Origin: Candidatus Nitricoxidireducens bremensis
GTDB lineage: Bacteria; Pseudomonadota; Gammaproteobacteria; Burkholderiales; Rhodocyclaceae
Direction: 5' to 3'
Length of the DNA: 64,000 bases
NCBI GenBank assembly: GCA_030247725.1
Contig: JAOTRT010000009.1
Coordinates: 62,001-126,000, forward strand
Program-made: the position numbers and the translations under genes
Shown: piece after piece, positions 44,735-53,200 of the stretch
How positions within the stretch are numbered: the stretch's first letter is position 1
How the letters are laid out: each line of letters opens with the position of its first letter
Notes under the pieces: model-generated
Databases searched by the model: none
Seen by the model: the letters and a program-made list of their open reading frames with translations, nothing else
What the model was told of the DNA's origin: nothing

Positions 44735-46291
44735 ATGAAACTGCTCGACGAAGCCATCGAATTCACCTCCCAGCCCGGCGTCGGCGCCCCGGTGTGGCGC
44801 GGCCACGCCGAGGATGGCATCGAGCTGCACGCCTTCGCCGCCGCCGTGCGCCGCGCCGACGGCCGCATGGCCGCCATCTGGGGCGAGGACCGCCGCCCGC
44901 ATGGCGCCGGTTTCCGCCTCCACTGCGTGTTCGGCCTCAACGAAGGGCACGCTTGGGTGAGCCTGGATCTGCCGGCGGCGAATCCGGTCTATCCCGATCT
45001 CGCCGACGTCTTCTCCGCCGCCAACCGGATGCAGCGGGCGACCCGTGACATGGTGGGCATCGCCACCGCCGGCGGCGACCAGCGCCCCTGGCTGCGTCAC
45101 GGCGCTTGGCCGGCGGACTGGTATCCGCTGCGCCACGACGCTGGCCCGGGCGAGGGTTTCCCCAACGCCCCATCCGACTACGATTTCGTCCGCGTCGGCG
45201 GCGAGGGCGCCCACGAGATTCCCGTCGGGCCGATCCACGCCGGCATCATCGAGCCCGGCCATTTCCGCTTCTCCGTCATCGGCGAGAAGGTGCTGCGCCT
45301 GGAGCAGCGCCTCGGCTACCAGCACAAGGGCGTCGAGCGCCGCTTCATCGGCATGGACGTCGCCCAGGGGGCGCGCCTGGTGGGCCGCATCTCCGGCGAT
45401 TCCACCTGCGCCTACGCCTGGGCCTACGCCGTCGCCGTCGAGAGCGCCGCCGGCATCGAGGTGCCGCAACGGGCCCTCGCCCTGCGGGCGCTGATGCTGG
45501 AGCGCGAGCGCATCGCCAACCACCTGGGCGACCTCGGCGCCCTGGGCAACGACGCCGCCCTGGCCTTCGGCCTGACCCAGTTCATGCGCCTCAAGGAAGA
45601 CTGGCTGCGCATGAGCGACCGGCTCTTCGGCCACCGCTTCATGATGGACCGCATCGTCCCCGGCGGCGTCACCACCGACCTGGACGCGGCGGCCCTCGCC
45701 GAAATGGTCGAGCAGTGCGACACCATCGGCCGCGACGTGAAGGAACTGCGCGCCATCTACGACGAGCATCCGGGTTTGCAGGACCGCTTCCTCACCACCG
45801 GTGCCATCGATGCCGACCTGGCGCGGGAACTCTCCCTCTCCGGCATGGGGGCCCGCGCCACCGGCATGCTGCTCGACGGTCGCGCCTGGCGCCAGGGCTA
45901 CGAGCCGCCTGCCCCCTACAAGGCCCTCGGCGTGCGGCCCATCACCGACGACCGCGGCGACGTGGCGGCCCGCGTCGCCGTGCGCTTCGGCGAGATATTC
46001 GAATCCCTGCGCCTGCTGCGGGCCCTGGCCGTCGGCCTGCCCACCGGCCCGGTGCGCGTCGACTGCGCGCCCACCGCCGGCAGCGGCCTCGGCGTCGTCG
46101 AAGGCTGGCGTGGGGAAGTGCTGGTGGGCGTTGAACTCGGCGCCGACGGCCGCATCGCCCGCTGCCATCCCCACGACCCCTCCTGGCAGGCCTGGCCGGC
46201 CCTGGAGCATGCAGTGATGAAGGACATCGTTCCCGATTTCCCGCTCATCAACAAATCGTTCAATTTGAGTTACACGGGCGCCGATCTATGA
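44735..46291 (+). CDS. hyfG: HyfG-like large subunit (NuoC-NuoD fusion) lacking [NiFe] ligands
   Basis: A 518-residue fusion of a NuoC-like N-terminus (about 1-150) and a NuoD/hydrogenase large-subunit C-terminus. In catalytic group 4 hydrogenases the active site is bound by RxCGxC and DPCxxC motifs. Here the first reads GRISGDS (both Cys replaced by Ser) and the last reads FNLSYTGAD where hydrogenases have FDPCYSCTD, so all four Ni-Fe cysteines are absent. GPIHAGIIEPGHFRF and LGYQHKGVERR keep the NuoD/HyfG fold signature. This is the hallmark of energy-converting hydrogenase-related (Ehr) complexes, whose reaction is unknown. ATG is two bases after the hyfF stop; its own stop overlaps the next ATG. 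Confidence 0.9.
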   Translation: MKLLDEAIEFTSQPGVGAPVWRGHAEDGIELHAFAAAVRRADGRMAAIWGEDRRPHGAGFRLHCVFGLNEGHAWVSLDLPAANPVYPDLADVFSAANRMQRATRDMVGIATAGGDQRPWLRHGAWPADWYPLRHDAGPGEGFPNAPSDYDFVRVGGEGAHEIPVGPIHAGIIEPGHFRFSVIGEKVLRLEQRLGYQHKGVERRFIGMDVAQGARLVGRISGDSTCAYAWAYAVAVESAAGIEVPQRALALRALMLERERIANHLGDLGALGNDAALAFGLTQFMRLKEDWLRMSDRLFGHRFMMDRIVPGGVTTDLDAAALAEMVEQCDTIGRDVKELRAIYDEHPGLQDRFLTTGAIDADLARELSLSGMGARATGMLLDGRAWRQGYEPPAPYKALGVRPITDDRGDVAARVAVRFGEIFESLRLLRALAVGLPTGPVRVDCAPTAGSGLGVVEGWRGEVLVGVELGADGRIARCHPHDPSWQAWPALEHAVMKDIVPDFPLINKSFNLSYTGADL

Positions 46292-46806
46292 TCCCCATGC
46301 TCAAGCGCATCTTCCGCACGGGCATCCTTACCGAGCCGCTGCCTGAAGGGGCCGCGACGCCGGCGGCAGAGCTGGACCGGCTGCAGGACGAGATCGTGCG
46401 CATCCTCGGCCGCGCCCTGACCATCCGCGAGGTGGATGCCGGCTCCTGCAACGGCTGCGAGCTGGAGATCCACGCCCTCAACAATCCCTACTACAACCTG
46501 GAGGGGCGCGGCATCAAGTTTGTCGCCAGCCCCCGCCATGCCGACATGCTGCTGGTCACCGGCCCGGTGACGAAGAACATGGAAAACGCCCTGCGCATCG
46601 CCTACGACTGCACGCCGGACCCGAAGCTGGTGGTGGCCGTCGGCGATTGCGGTTGCGGCTGCGGCGTCGCCGGCGAACTGTCGGGGCCCAATTACGCGAG
46701 CTGCGGCGCCATCGAGAACGTCGTGCCCGTGGATGTGCGCGTGCCCGGTTGCCCGCCGACCCCCTTGGCCCTCCTTCAGGGTATCCTCGCCGCCGTCCGG
46801 CGCTGA
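46288..46806 (+). CDS. hyfI: HyfI/NuoB-like [4Fe-4S] small subunit
   Basis: A 172-residue iron-sulfur subunit of the NuoB/HyfI family. Candidate ligands of the N2-type cluster are the two Cys of GSCNGCELE, the Cys of VGDCGCGCG and the Cys of VPGCPPTP. Unlike the large subunit, these sites are intact, so electrons can reach the interface. The ATG overlaps the hyfG stop (ATGA); an internal ATG at residue 4 is an alternative. It ends the six-gene cluster. No HyfA/HyfH-type ferredoxin subunit is encoded here, so the electron donor is not evident. Confidence 0.92.
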   Translation: MIPMLKRIFRTGILTEPLPEGAATPAAELDRLQDEIVRILGRALTIREVDAGSCNGCELEIHALNNPYYNLEGRGIKFVASPRHADMLLVTGPVTKNMENALRIAYDCTPDPKLVVAVGDCGCGCGVAGELSGPNYASCGAIENVVPVDVRVPGCPPTPLALLQGILAAVRR

Positions 46807-46845
46807 CTCCTCTGCGCCGGCGCGCGCAAAGGGGGAATCCACTTC

Positions 46846-47256
46846 ATGTCATCGAGGCTCTGCCGCTGGGTTTTCCTCGCGGCCTTCCCGGGAGCGGCGC
46901 TGCCCGCCGCTGCCGACGAGGTGGTCTGCCGCTACAGCTACGGCGGCGAGACCCGCACGCTGGTGGCCCGGGCCGTCGCCTCGCCCTACGGCGTGCCGGC
47001 GGTGGCCGTGGGTTCCTATTTCCAGTTCCGCGTCGTCTTCCAGAAGGAGCCGGCCGACCTGGCGTCCATCAAGGTCTACACCTACGCCGATCTCGACAGC
47101 GGCGCGACGCCCATCCATCAGGCCACCTATCCCTATCCGCCGCCCGCCGTTCCCGACGACCGCCACGGCTTCACCGGGCTGCACTTCGTCTATGAACCCA
47201 TGCGGGACGGCGAGCTGCAGTACTGGTGCAAGCTGCGGGAGGACGGCCGTGGCTGA
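46846..47256 (+). CDS. Small secreted protein of unknown function
   Basis: A 136-residue protein with a signal peptide (residues about 1-24, cut near LPAAADE). The mature part is short, beta-rich by pattern, and has two cysteines (VVCRYSY near the start and YWCKLRE near the end) that could form a disulphide. I do not recognise the family. The gene begins 39 bases after the Hyf-like cluster and overlaps the CapA-like gene by 8 bases. Alternative readings of this stretch lack signal peptides. Confidence 0.6.
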   Translation: MSSRLCRWVFLAAFPGAALPAAADEVVCRYSYGGETRTLVARAVASPYGVPAVAVGSYFQFRVVFQKEPADLASIKVYTYADLDSGATPIHQATYPYPPPAVPDDRHGFTGLHFVYEPMRDGELQYWCKLREDGRG

Positions 47257-48211
47257 TCTGCGCCTGTTCCTGCTCTGCGCCGCGCTGCTGGCCGGCGCTG
47301 TGCGCGCCGAGCCGGTAAACCTGCTCTTCGCCGGCGACATCATGCTGGACGACGGGCCCGGCCGCACCATCGCCGGCGGCGGCGATCCCCTGGCGCCCTT
47401 CGCCGCCGTACTGGCCGCCGCCGACTACCGTATCGGCAATCTGGAATGCCCGGTGGCCACTGTCGGCAAGCCCCTGGACAGCAAGATCTACCTGTTCCGC
47501 GCCCATCCGCGCGTGATGGGCGTGCTCAAGGGCCGCTTCGACGCCCTGGCCGTCGCCAACAACCATTCCGGCGACTACGGCCGCGAAGCCTTCCTGGAAA
47601 CCCTCGACCATCTGCGCCAGGCCGGTATCGCGGCCTTCGGCGGCGGGCGCAACCTGGCCGAGGCCCACGCCCCCCTTTGGATCGAGAAGAAGGGCCTGCG
47701 CATCGCCGTGCTCGCCTACAACGAGTTCAAGCCGCGTTCCTTCGAGGCCGGGGCGGATGCGCCGGGCATCGCCTGGAGCGAGGACAGCCACGTCGTCGCC
47801 GACATCCGTGCCGCCCGCGCTGCCGGTGCCGACATGGTGATCCCCTTCATGCACTGGGGCTGGGAGCGGGAGCCGGAGCCGACCGAGAGGCAGCGCACGC
47901 TGGCGCGCCGGATGATCGATGCCGGCGCCGACATGGTGGTCGGCGGCCATCCCCACGTCACCCAGGGGGCCGAGTACTACCGCGGCCGACCCATCGTCTA
48001 CAGCCTGGGCAATTTCGTCTTCGACGGCTTCGAGCTGCCGGCGGCCAAGCGCGGCTGGCTGCTGCGCGTCGCCGTCGAGCGCGGCGCCGTCAGCTGGCAA
48101 ACCCTGGAGGCCCGCATGGACGAGGCCGGCACGCCCCATCCGGTACCCGGCGCGGCGACGCCCTGCGGGCGCACCGGGGAGGAGGTCGTGCGCCTGTGCG
48201 CGAACCCCTGA
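47249..48211 (+). CDS. CapA family (PGA_cap) metallophosphatase-like protein
   Basis: A 320-residue exported protein: signal sequence (VADLRLFLLCAALLAGAVRA), then the CapA/PgsA domain of the calcineurin-like phosphoesterase fold. Metal-site blocks are LLFAGDIMLDDGPG, YRIGNLECPVA, DALAVANNHSGDYG, VIPFMHWGWE and MVVGGHPHVTQG. Members are linked to poly-gamma-glutamate capsule anchoring or have unknown roles; no capB/capC genes are nearby. The start is GTG with GGGAGGAC 7 bases upstream, overlapping the small secreted-protein gene by 8 bases. Confidence 0.85.
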   Translation: MADLRLFLLCAALLAGAVRAEPVNLLFAGDIMLDDGPGRTIAGGGDPLAPFAAVLAAADYRIGNLECPVATVGKPLDSKIYLFRAHPRVMGVLKGRFDALAVANNHSGDYGREAFLETLDHLRQAGIAAFGGGRNLAEAHAPLWIEKKGLRIAVLAYNEFKPRSFEAGADAPGIAWSEDSHVVADIRAARAAGADMVIPFMHWGWEREPEPTERQRTLARRMIDAGADMVVGGHPHVTQGAEYYRGRPIVYSLGNFVFDGFELPAAKRGWLLRVAVERGAVSWQTLEARMDEAGTPHPVPGAATPCGRTGEEVVRLCANP

Positions 48212-48334
48212 GGGCCGGCCGCTCACCGCCAGCCGGCGCCGCCGGGGACGGCCGCCATTCCAAGCGGGTACGGGTACAATCCGTCGAAACGACCCCGGCC
48301 ACCGACAGCGCCGGGGCGGAGGAGGGCTCAGACC

Positions 48335-48721
48335 ATGCCGTTCGAAATCCAGTGGGAATCCCGCGGGGCCTACAAGAGGTTCCATGGCTTCATCATCATG
48401 GACGACCTGATCCAGGCTGCCCAGCGCATCGAAGGGGACCCCCGCTTCGATGACATCCGCTACGTCATCAACGACTTCCTCGCCATCGCGGGGCACGCCG
48501 TCACCGATACCCAGGTGCGCATGCTCGCCGCCATGGACGTCGGCGCCTCCTACACCAACCCCAACATCCGCATTGCCGTGGTCACGGACCGGGACGAGGT
48601 GCGTGCCCTGGTCCAGGCCTATACGGCGCCGCCGCTGAACGCCTACCCGACGCGCATCTTCGCGACGCTCGATGGGGCGCGGGAGTGGTTGCGGGATTTG
48701 GTGCCCGCGGAAAAGCTGTAA
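48335..48721 (+). CDS. SpoIIAA/STAS-like small protein of unknown function
   Basis: A 128-residue soluble protein. FEIQWESRGAYKRFHGFIIMDDLIQAAQRIEGDPRFDDIRYVINDFL resembles proteobacterial SpoIIAA-like proteins (alpha/beta, STAS fold). The assignment rests on pattern, not on a catalytic motif. It has its own short leader (123 bases from the CapA-like gene) and a GGAGGAGG ribosome site. A bidirectional terminator follows. Confidence 0.6.
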   Translation: MPFEIQWESRGAYKRFHGFIIMDDLIQAAQRIEGDPRFDDIRYVINDFLAIAGHAVTDTQVRMLAAMDVGASYTNPNIRIAVVTDRDEVRALVQAYTAPPLNAYPTRIFATLDGAREWLRDLVPAEKL

Positions 48722-48766
48722 GGCGTCCCGCCCCGAGCCCCGGCGGGAGGAATGATCTGCCGTGCC

Positions 48767-48793
48767 AAAAAAACGCCACCGCAAGGGTGGCGT
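48767..48793. terminator. Rho-independent terminator (bidirectional)
   Basis: A stem ACGCCACC (48773-48780), GCAA loop, GGGTGGCGT (48785-48793). Seven A residues (48767-48773) give a T-run on the minus strand, serving the toxin-antitoxin operon; on the plus strand the tail is GCGTCGTTGTTTG, weaker. Confidence 0.7.
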
Positions 48794-48871
48794 CGTTGTT
48801 TGTTAGCAGCACACGGATTCCCGGTGTTTGCAGGCTGGTGGGGGGAGTCCAGAGGCAATTCAATGCCCAGC

Positions 48872-49192
48872 TTATTCCTCGAACAATTCGGAGTGCGTGC
48901 CCGCGCGCACGAAGATGGTGGTATTACCCTCCAGCCGATAGATCAGCAGGAAGTCGCCACCGATGTGGCACTCGCGGTGGTCGGCCCAGTCTCCTTTAAG
49001 CGGGTGGTCCAGCCATTCGGAGCCCAGCGGCGCATCGTTGGCGATCAACAATAGCATCGCCTCCTTCAACCGCTTCAGGTCGTATCGGCCTGAGCGCGAG
49101 AGGCGTTCCCAGTCCTTGAGGAAGGTCTTGGTGTAGTCGGTCGCCCTGGGCGGCGTTGCCCGCTTACTGCTGGCGGGTCTTTTCGAGGTCAT
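48872..49192 (-). CDS. YafQ/RelE-family mRNA interferase toxin
   Basis: A 106-residue RelE/ParE-superfamily toxin of the YafQ type: TKTFLKDWERLSRSGRYDLKRLKEAMLLLI, PLGSEWLDHPLKGDWADHRECHIGGDFLLIYRLEG, and a final H-S-E-L-F. The GDWxDHRECHIGGDFLLIY block with its histidines corresponds to the YafQ catalytic region that cuts ribosome-bound mRNA. It has a charged N-terminal extension (MTSKRPASSKRATPPR). Its start lies 29 bases inside the antitoxin gene, so translation is coupled. Confidence 0.9.
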   Translation of the reverse strand: MTSKRPASSKRATPPRATDYTKTFLKDWERLSRSGRYDLKRLKEAMLLLIANDAPLGSEWLDHPLKGDWADHRECHIGGDFLLIYRLEGNTTIFVRAGTHSELFEE

Positions 49193-49442
49193 CGATCAGC
49201 GCGTCGGCAGAGTCAAAACGGGCGGCACGCTCCTTCATCATCGCGCGTGCTTCTGCCATCGCCGCACGGGTCTGGGCGTTGGGCACCTTCAACTCCAGCG
49301 GGAAGGCCTGGTCGTTGACCACGCGCTTGAGCAGGATGCGCACGGCATCCGATACGGACAACCCCATGGCTGCCAGTGCCTCGCTGGCTTGCGTCTTGAT
49401 TTCGTCGTCCACACGGACGTGCAGCATCGTGGAATGAGCCAT
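49164..49442 (-). CDS. DinJ/RelB-family antitoxin
   Basis: A 92-residue antitoxin. The N-terminal MLHVRVDDEIKTQASEALAAMGLSVSDAVRILLKRVVNDQAFPLEL is a RelB/DinJ ribbon-helix-helix dimerisation/DNA-binding domain. The C-terminal helix (AMAEARAMMKERAARFDSADALIDDL) binds the toxin. ATG at 49442 has GGAGGG 9 bases upstream and is preferred over the longer frame from 49493. A CTGTATC inverted repeat upstream is the likely autoregulatory operator. Confidence 0.9.
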   Translation of the reverse strand: MAHSTMLHVRVDDEIKTQASEALAAMGLSVSDAVRILLKRVVNDQAFPLELKVPNAQTRAAMAEARAMMKERAARFDSADALIDDLEKTRQQ

Positions 49443-49467
49443 GAGTAAACCCTCCGTTTCCGTAATT

Positions 49468-49489
49468 CTGTATCTCTTTTGCGATACAG
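49468..49489. promoter_or_regulatory. Candidate operator of the DinJ/YafQ operon
   Basis: CTGTATC-N8-GATACAG, a perfect 7-base inverted repeat 26 bases upstream of the antitoxin start, in an AT-rich promoter-like stretch. Confidence 0.55.
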
Positions 49490-49531
49490 TCAAGCAGCCT
49501 ATCGATCTATCCGCATGTCAAACGGAGAACG

Positions 49532-49615
49532 GCTCTGGCCGCGAAGGCGCCAGAGCTCGGGCGTTCCGGCGAGGTGCAACCCGCAGCTCATCCCCTCGCA
49601 CCCCGGGGGAACGCC
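49532..49615. repeat. Two adjacent perfect hairpins downstream of tmRNA
   Basis: Hairpin one: GCTCTGGC (49532-49539) with GCCAGAGC (49549-49556). Hairpin two: GGCGTTCC (49560-49567) with GGAACGCC (49608-49615), with an inner GGTGC/GCACC pair (49573-49577, 49598-49602) and a 20-base loop. Both stems are perfect. They are not the nested-hairpin family (no AAGTAAAGGAGGAG core). They may be an intergenic repeat or a small structured RNA. Confidence 0.5.
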
Positions 49616-49621
49616 ATAAGG

Positions 49622-49650
49622 AAAGGGCCCGGAGATGAGTCCGAGCCCCA
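49622..49650 (-). terminator. Probable tmRNA terminator
   Basis: GGGC-CCGG and CCG-A-GCCC can pair with one bulge across 49625-49649. On the minus strand the stem is followed by a short TTTCC. It lies 6 bases after the tmRNA 3' end. Confidence 0.5.
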
Positions 49651-49655
49651 ATGTG

Positions 49656-50047
49656 TGGTGGAGGCGGCGGGAATCGAACCCGCGTCCGCAAGCCCTCTAC
49701 AGGCAGTACTACATGCTTAGCCTCGTCGTTTGATTTAACCGGTGGTCCGCCGCCGGGCAGGCTGACCACAAGCGATCCGCTGGATTTTCGAGGTGTGCCG
49801 CGCGGCCTGACACACCCTTATCTCACGTGAATGACGCTGCGATGAACCTTAGGCCCCCTCGGCTTGCGCCTCGGGGAGATTCAACCCGGCCCGTGAGCCG
49901 TCCGGTGCAGCGCCCGCAGGGATTAAGCTGCGAGAGCGAAACGCTCGTCGTTGGCGTTTGTGGTTTTCCAGATGGATTTACGAGGTCACTGGTCCTCGGC
50001 ATGCACTGCATCTGCTTCGCGACCCACGTCGAAGCCAGGTCGCCCCC
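49656..50047 (-). ncRNA. ssrA: Transfer-messenger RNA (tmRNA, SsrA)
   Basis: The 5' end reads GGGGGCGACCTGGCTTCGAC and the 3' end has the T-arm GGTTCGATTCCCGCCG and a final CCACCA, so the tRNA-like domain is complete and CCA is encoded. The total is about 392 nt in one piece, without the permuted two-piece form. The resume codon GCC begins the tag ANDERFALAA followed by TAA (minus strand, about 49955-49923), a tag form usual in Betaproteobacteria. With SmpB it rescues stalled ribosomes. A long frame crossing it on the plus strand is spurious. Confidence 0.97.
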
Positions 50048-50218
50048 AGATATCCGCTATATGATGACCGACGGCGGAATTTCAAGGCGCGATCCTACCA
50101 TTTCCGGGAGGCTTCCGGGCCGCCGCGGCGCCGGTGCCGCGGATATGTCGACCGCATCCCGTTTCGCGTCCCAGTTCCCGCGATCACGCTGGGGATTTCG
50201 GCCTACAATCGCCCCACC

Positions 50219-53200
50219 ATGAACGTAGATGAGGCCCTGGGAGCGGCACGGCTGTCGGCGGATCTGCCCGCCGATGCGGTGGGGCGCCTGACGGCAGGCG
50301 ATCTCGTCACGGTGGCGCCTGCCACCGCGTTGCCGGACGTGGCCGCGGTCATGGCGCGCGGACGGCTGTCCGCCGTGCTGGTCGTCGCCGACGGCATCCC
50401 GGTCGGCATCGTCACCGAGCGGGACATCCTCAAGGCCTGGCGCCGGCGCCTCGATCCGGCGACGCGGGCCGAGGCGGTGATGGGCTCCCCCGTCGTCAGC
50501 TGCGCGGCCGACTGCGACTACCGGGAAGCCTACCGCCTGCTCAACAGCAAGCGCATCCATCACCTGGCGGTGGTCGACGCGGCGGGCCGCGCCGTCGGCC
50601 TGGTCTCGGACGGCGCCTTCCGCGCCAACCTCGACATGGATGCCGATGCGGCGCAGACCCGCGTCGCCGCGGCCATGACGCCGGACCCGGTGGCGATCCC
50701 GCTGACGGCCGACATGGAAACCGCCGTGGTGCTCATGGAACGGGCCGCCGTCACCGCCGCGGTGGTCGTCGAGAACGGCGAGCCCTGGGGCATCGTCACC
50801 GCCCGCGACGTGGTACGCGAATTCGCCGCCGGCAGCGCGACGCGGCCGGTCACCGAGGTCATGACCGCCCCGGTCGTCGTCGTGGGCGAGGACGAGACCC
50901 TCGCCGACGCCCTCGCCCTGATGCGCCGGCGCCATATCCGGCGCCTGGTGGTCACGGACGGCGCCGGCCGCCTGGCGGGACTGCTCTCCCAGAGCGACCT
51001 GGTCGCCCACCTGGACACCAATTTCCGCGAGTTCGCCGAGCAGCGGCGCGACCGCGCCCGCCTCGCCTACCGGGAAGCCCAGGCGCGCCTGCAGGCCATC
51101 TACGATGGCTCGCCCCATTTCATCGGCCTGCTGGACCCGGACGGCCTGCTGCTGGACGCCAACGCCACGGCCCTGGCCGCCATCGACAAGCCCCTCGGCG
51201 AGCTGATCGGCCGCCCCTTCTGGGCGACGCCCTGGTGGGCCCACGACATGGCCGTCCAGGCGCGCCTGCGGGAGGCCGTCGTGCGTGCCGCGGCGGGCGA
51301 GTCTCAGCGCTTCGAGGCCTGCCAGACGACGGCCAGCGGGCGCACCGTCTGGATCGATTTCTCCCTCCATCCGGTGCCCGATGCCTCCGGCCGCATCGCC
51401 TGGCTGCTGCCCCAGGGCGTGGACATCACCGAGCGCAAGGAGGCGGAGGAGGAACTGCGCACCCTGAAGCGCGCCGTCGAGCACTCCAACGCCTCCATCG
51501 TCATCACCGACGAGCAGGGCACCATCCGTTACGTCAACCCGCGCTTCTGCCAGCTCTCGGGCTACGGGCGCGGCGAGGCCGTCGGCCAGAATCCGCGCTT
51601 TCTCAAGTCCGGCCGCGTCGGCGATGCCGTATACCGGGAGCTGTGGCAGACCATCACCGCCGGCCAGCCCTGGCAGGGACGCCTGTGCAACCGCAAGAAG
51701 AACGGCGACCTCTACTGGGAGGACACGGTGATCTCGCCGGTGCGCGACGACAGCGGGCGCATCTCCCACTACGTCGCCGTCAAGGAGGACATTACCGACA
51801 AGCGCGCTGCGGAAGAACGCCTCAAGCTTGCCGCCAGCGTCTATTCCAGCTCCCACGACGGCATTCTCATCACCGACCCGGCCGGCTTCGTGGTGGACGT
51901 GAACACCGCCTTCGAGCGCATCACCGGCTACAGCCGCAGCGAGCTGGTGGGCAACAAGGCCAGCATGCTCAACTCGGGCCAGCACGACAGCTTCTTCTTC
52001 TCCCACATGTGGGAAACCATCGCCCGCGAAGGCATCTGGCGCGGCGAGATCACCAACCGCCGCAAGGACGGCAGCCTGCTGGTGGAAGTGCTCACCATCT
52101 CCGCCGTGCGCGACGACGACGGCCAGGTCAGCCATTACGTCGGCGCCTTCACCGACATCACCGAACTCAAGAAGAGCCAGGAGCGGCTGGCTTTCCTCGC
52201 CCACTTCGACGCCCTCACCGGGTTGCCTAACCGCAGCCTGCTGACGGATCGCCTGGCCCAGGCGGTGGAACGGGCGCGCCGCGCCGAGACCCTGCTCGCC
52301 GTGGCCTATGTGGACCTGGACGGCTTCACGCCCATCAACGAATCCCACGGCCACCAGGCCGGCGACCGCGTGCTGGTGGAAGTGGCCGGCCGCCTCACCG
52401 AGGCCCTGCGCGGCGTCGACACGGTGGCGCGCATCGGCGGCGACGAATTCGTGCTGCTGCTGCCGGACATCCAGCTGCTTGGCGAACTGGAATCGCTACT
52501 GGAGCGCATCCTCGCCACCATCGCCGCGCCCCTCGGTGCCGTCGGCGGCACCCAGACCCTCAGCGCCAGCATCGGCGTCACCCTCTACCCCCTCGACGGC
52601 GGCGATCCGGAGACCCTGCTGCGCCACGCCAACCAGGCCATGTTCGCCGCCAAGCAGGCCGGCGGCAACCAGTTCCATCTTTTCGACGCCGACCAGGACA
52701 AGCGTTCGCGCAATCATCGCGACATGGCCAGCCGCGTGCGCGAAGCCCTGGCGCACAACGAACTCGAACTCTGGTACCAACCCAAGGTCAACCTGCGCTT
52801 CGGCAGCGTCGAAGGCGCCGAGGCTCTGTTGCGCTGGCGTCATCCGGAGCGCGGCATCCTCGCGCCGGGGGAATTCCTGCCCTATGTGGAGGATTCAGAC
52901 TTCATGGTGGACCTGGGCAACTGGGTCCTGGAGCAGGCGGCGCGGCAGGTAGTGGCCTGGCTCGACAAGGGCATCGAGGTGGCGGTCAGCGTGAACATCG
53001 CCGCCCGGCATCTCCAGCGGCCCGACTTCGTCGAACGCCTGCGCGACCTGCTGGCGCGCCATCCGCGTCTGCCGCCCGGCATGCTGGAAATCGAGATCCT
53101 GGAAACCGCGGCCCTGGAGGATATGGCCTTCGTCACCCGCCTCATCGAGGAGTGCCGGCGCATCGGCATCGATTTCGCGCTGGACGACTTCGGCACCGGC

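Noticed and set aside
49656..49730. A possible tRNA gene with CCA end on the minus strand
   Set aside because: It is the 3' tRNA-like domain of tmRNA; the 5' half and the ANDERFALAA tag are in place up to 50047.
49958..50218. N-terminal extension of the CBS-PAS-GGDEF-EAL protein
   Set aside because: The extension would read through the 5' end of tmRNA; the first CBS-like sequence and a sensible start are at 50219.
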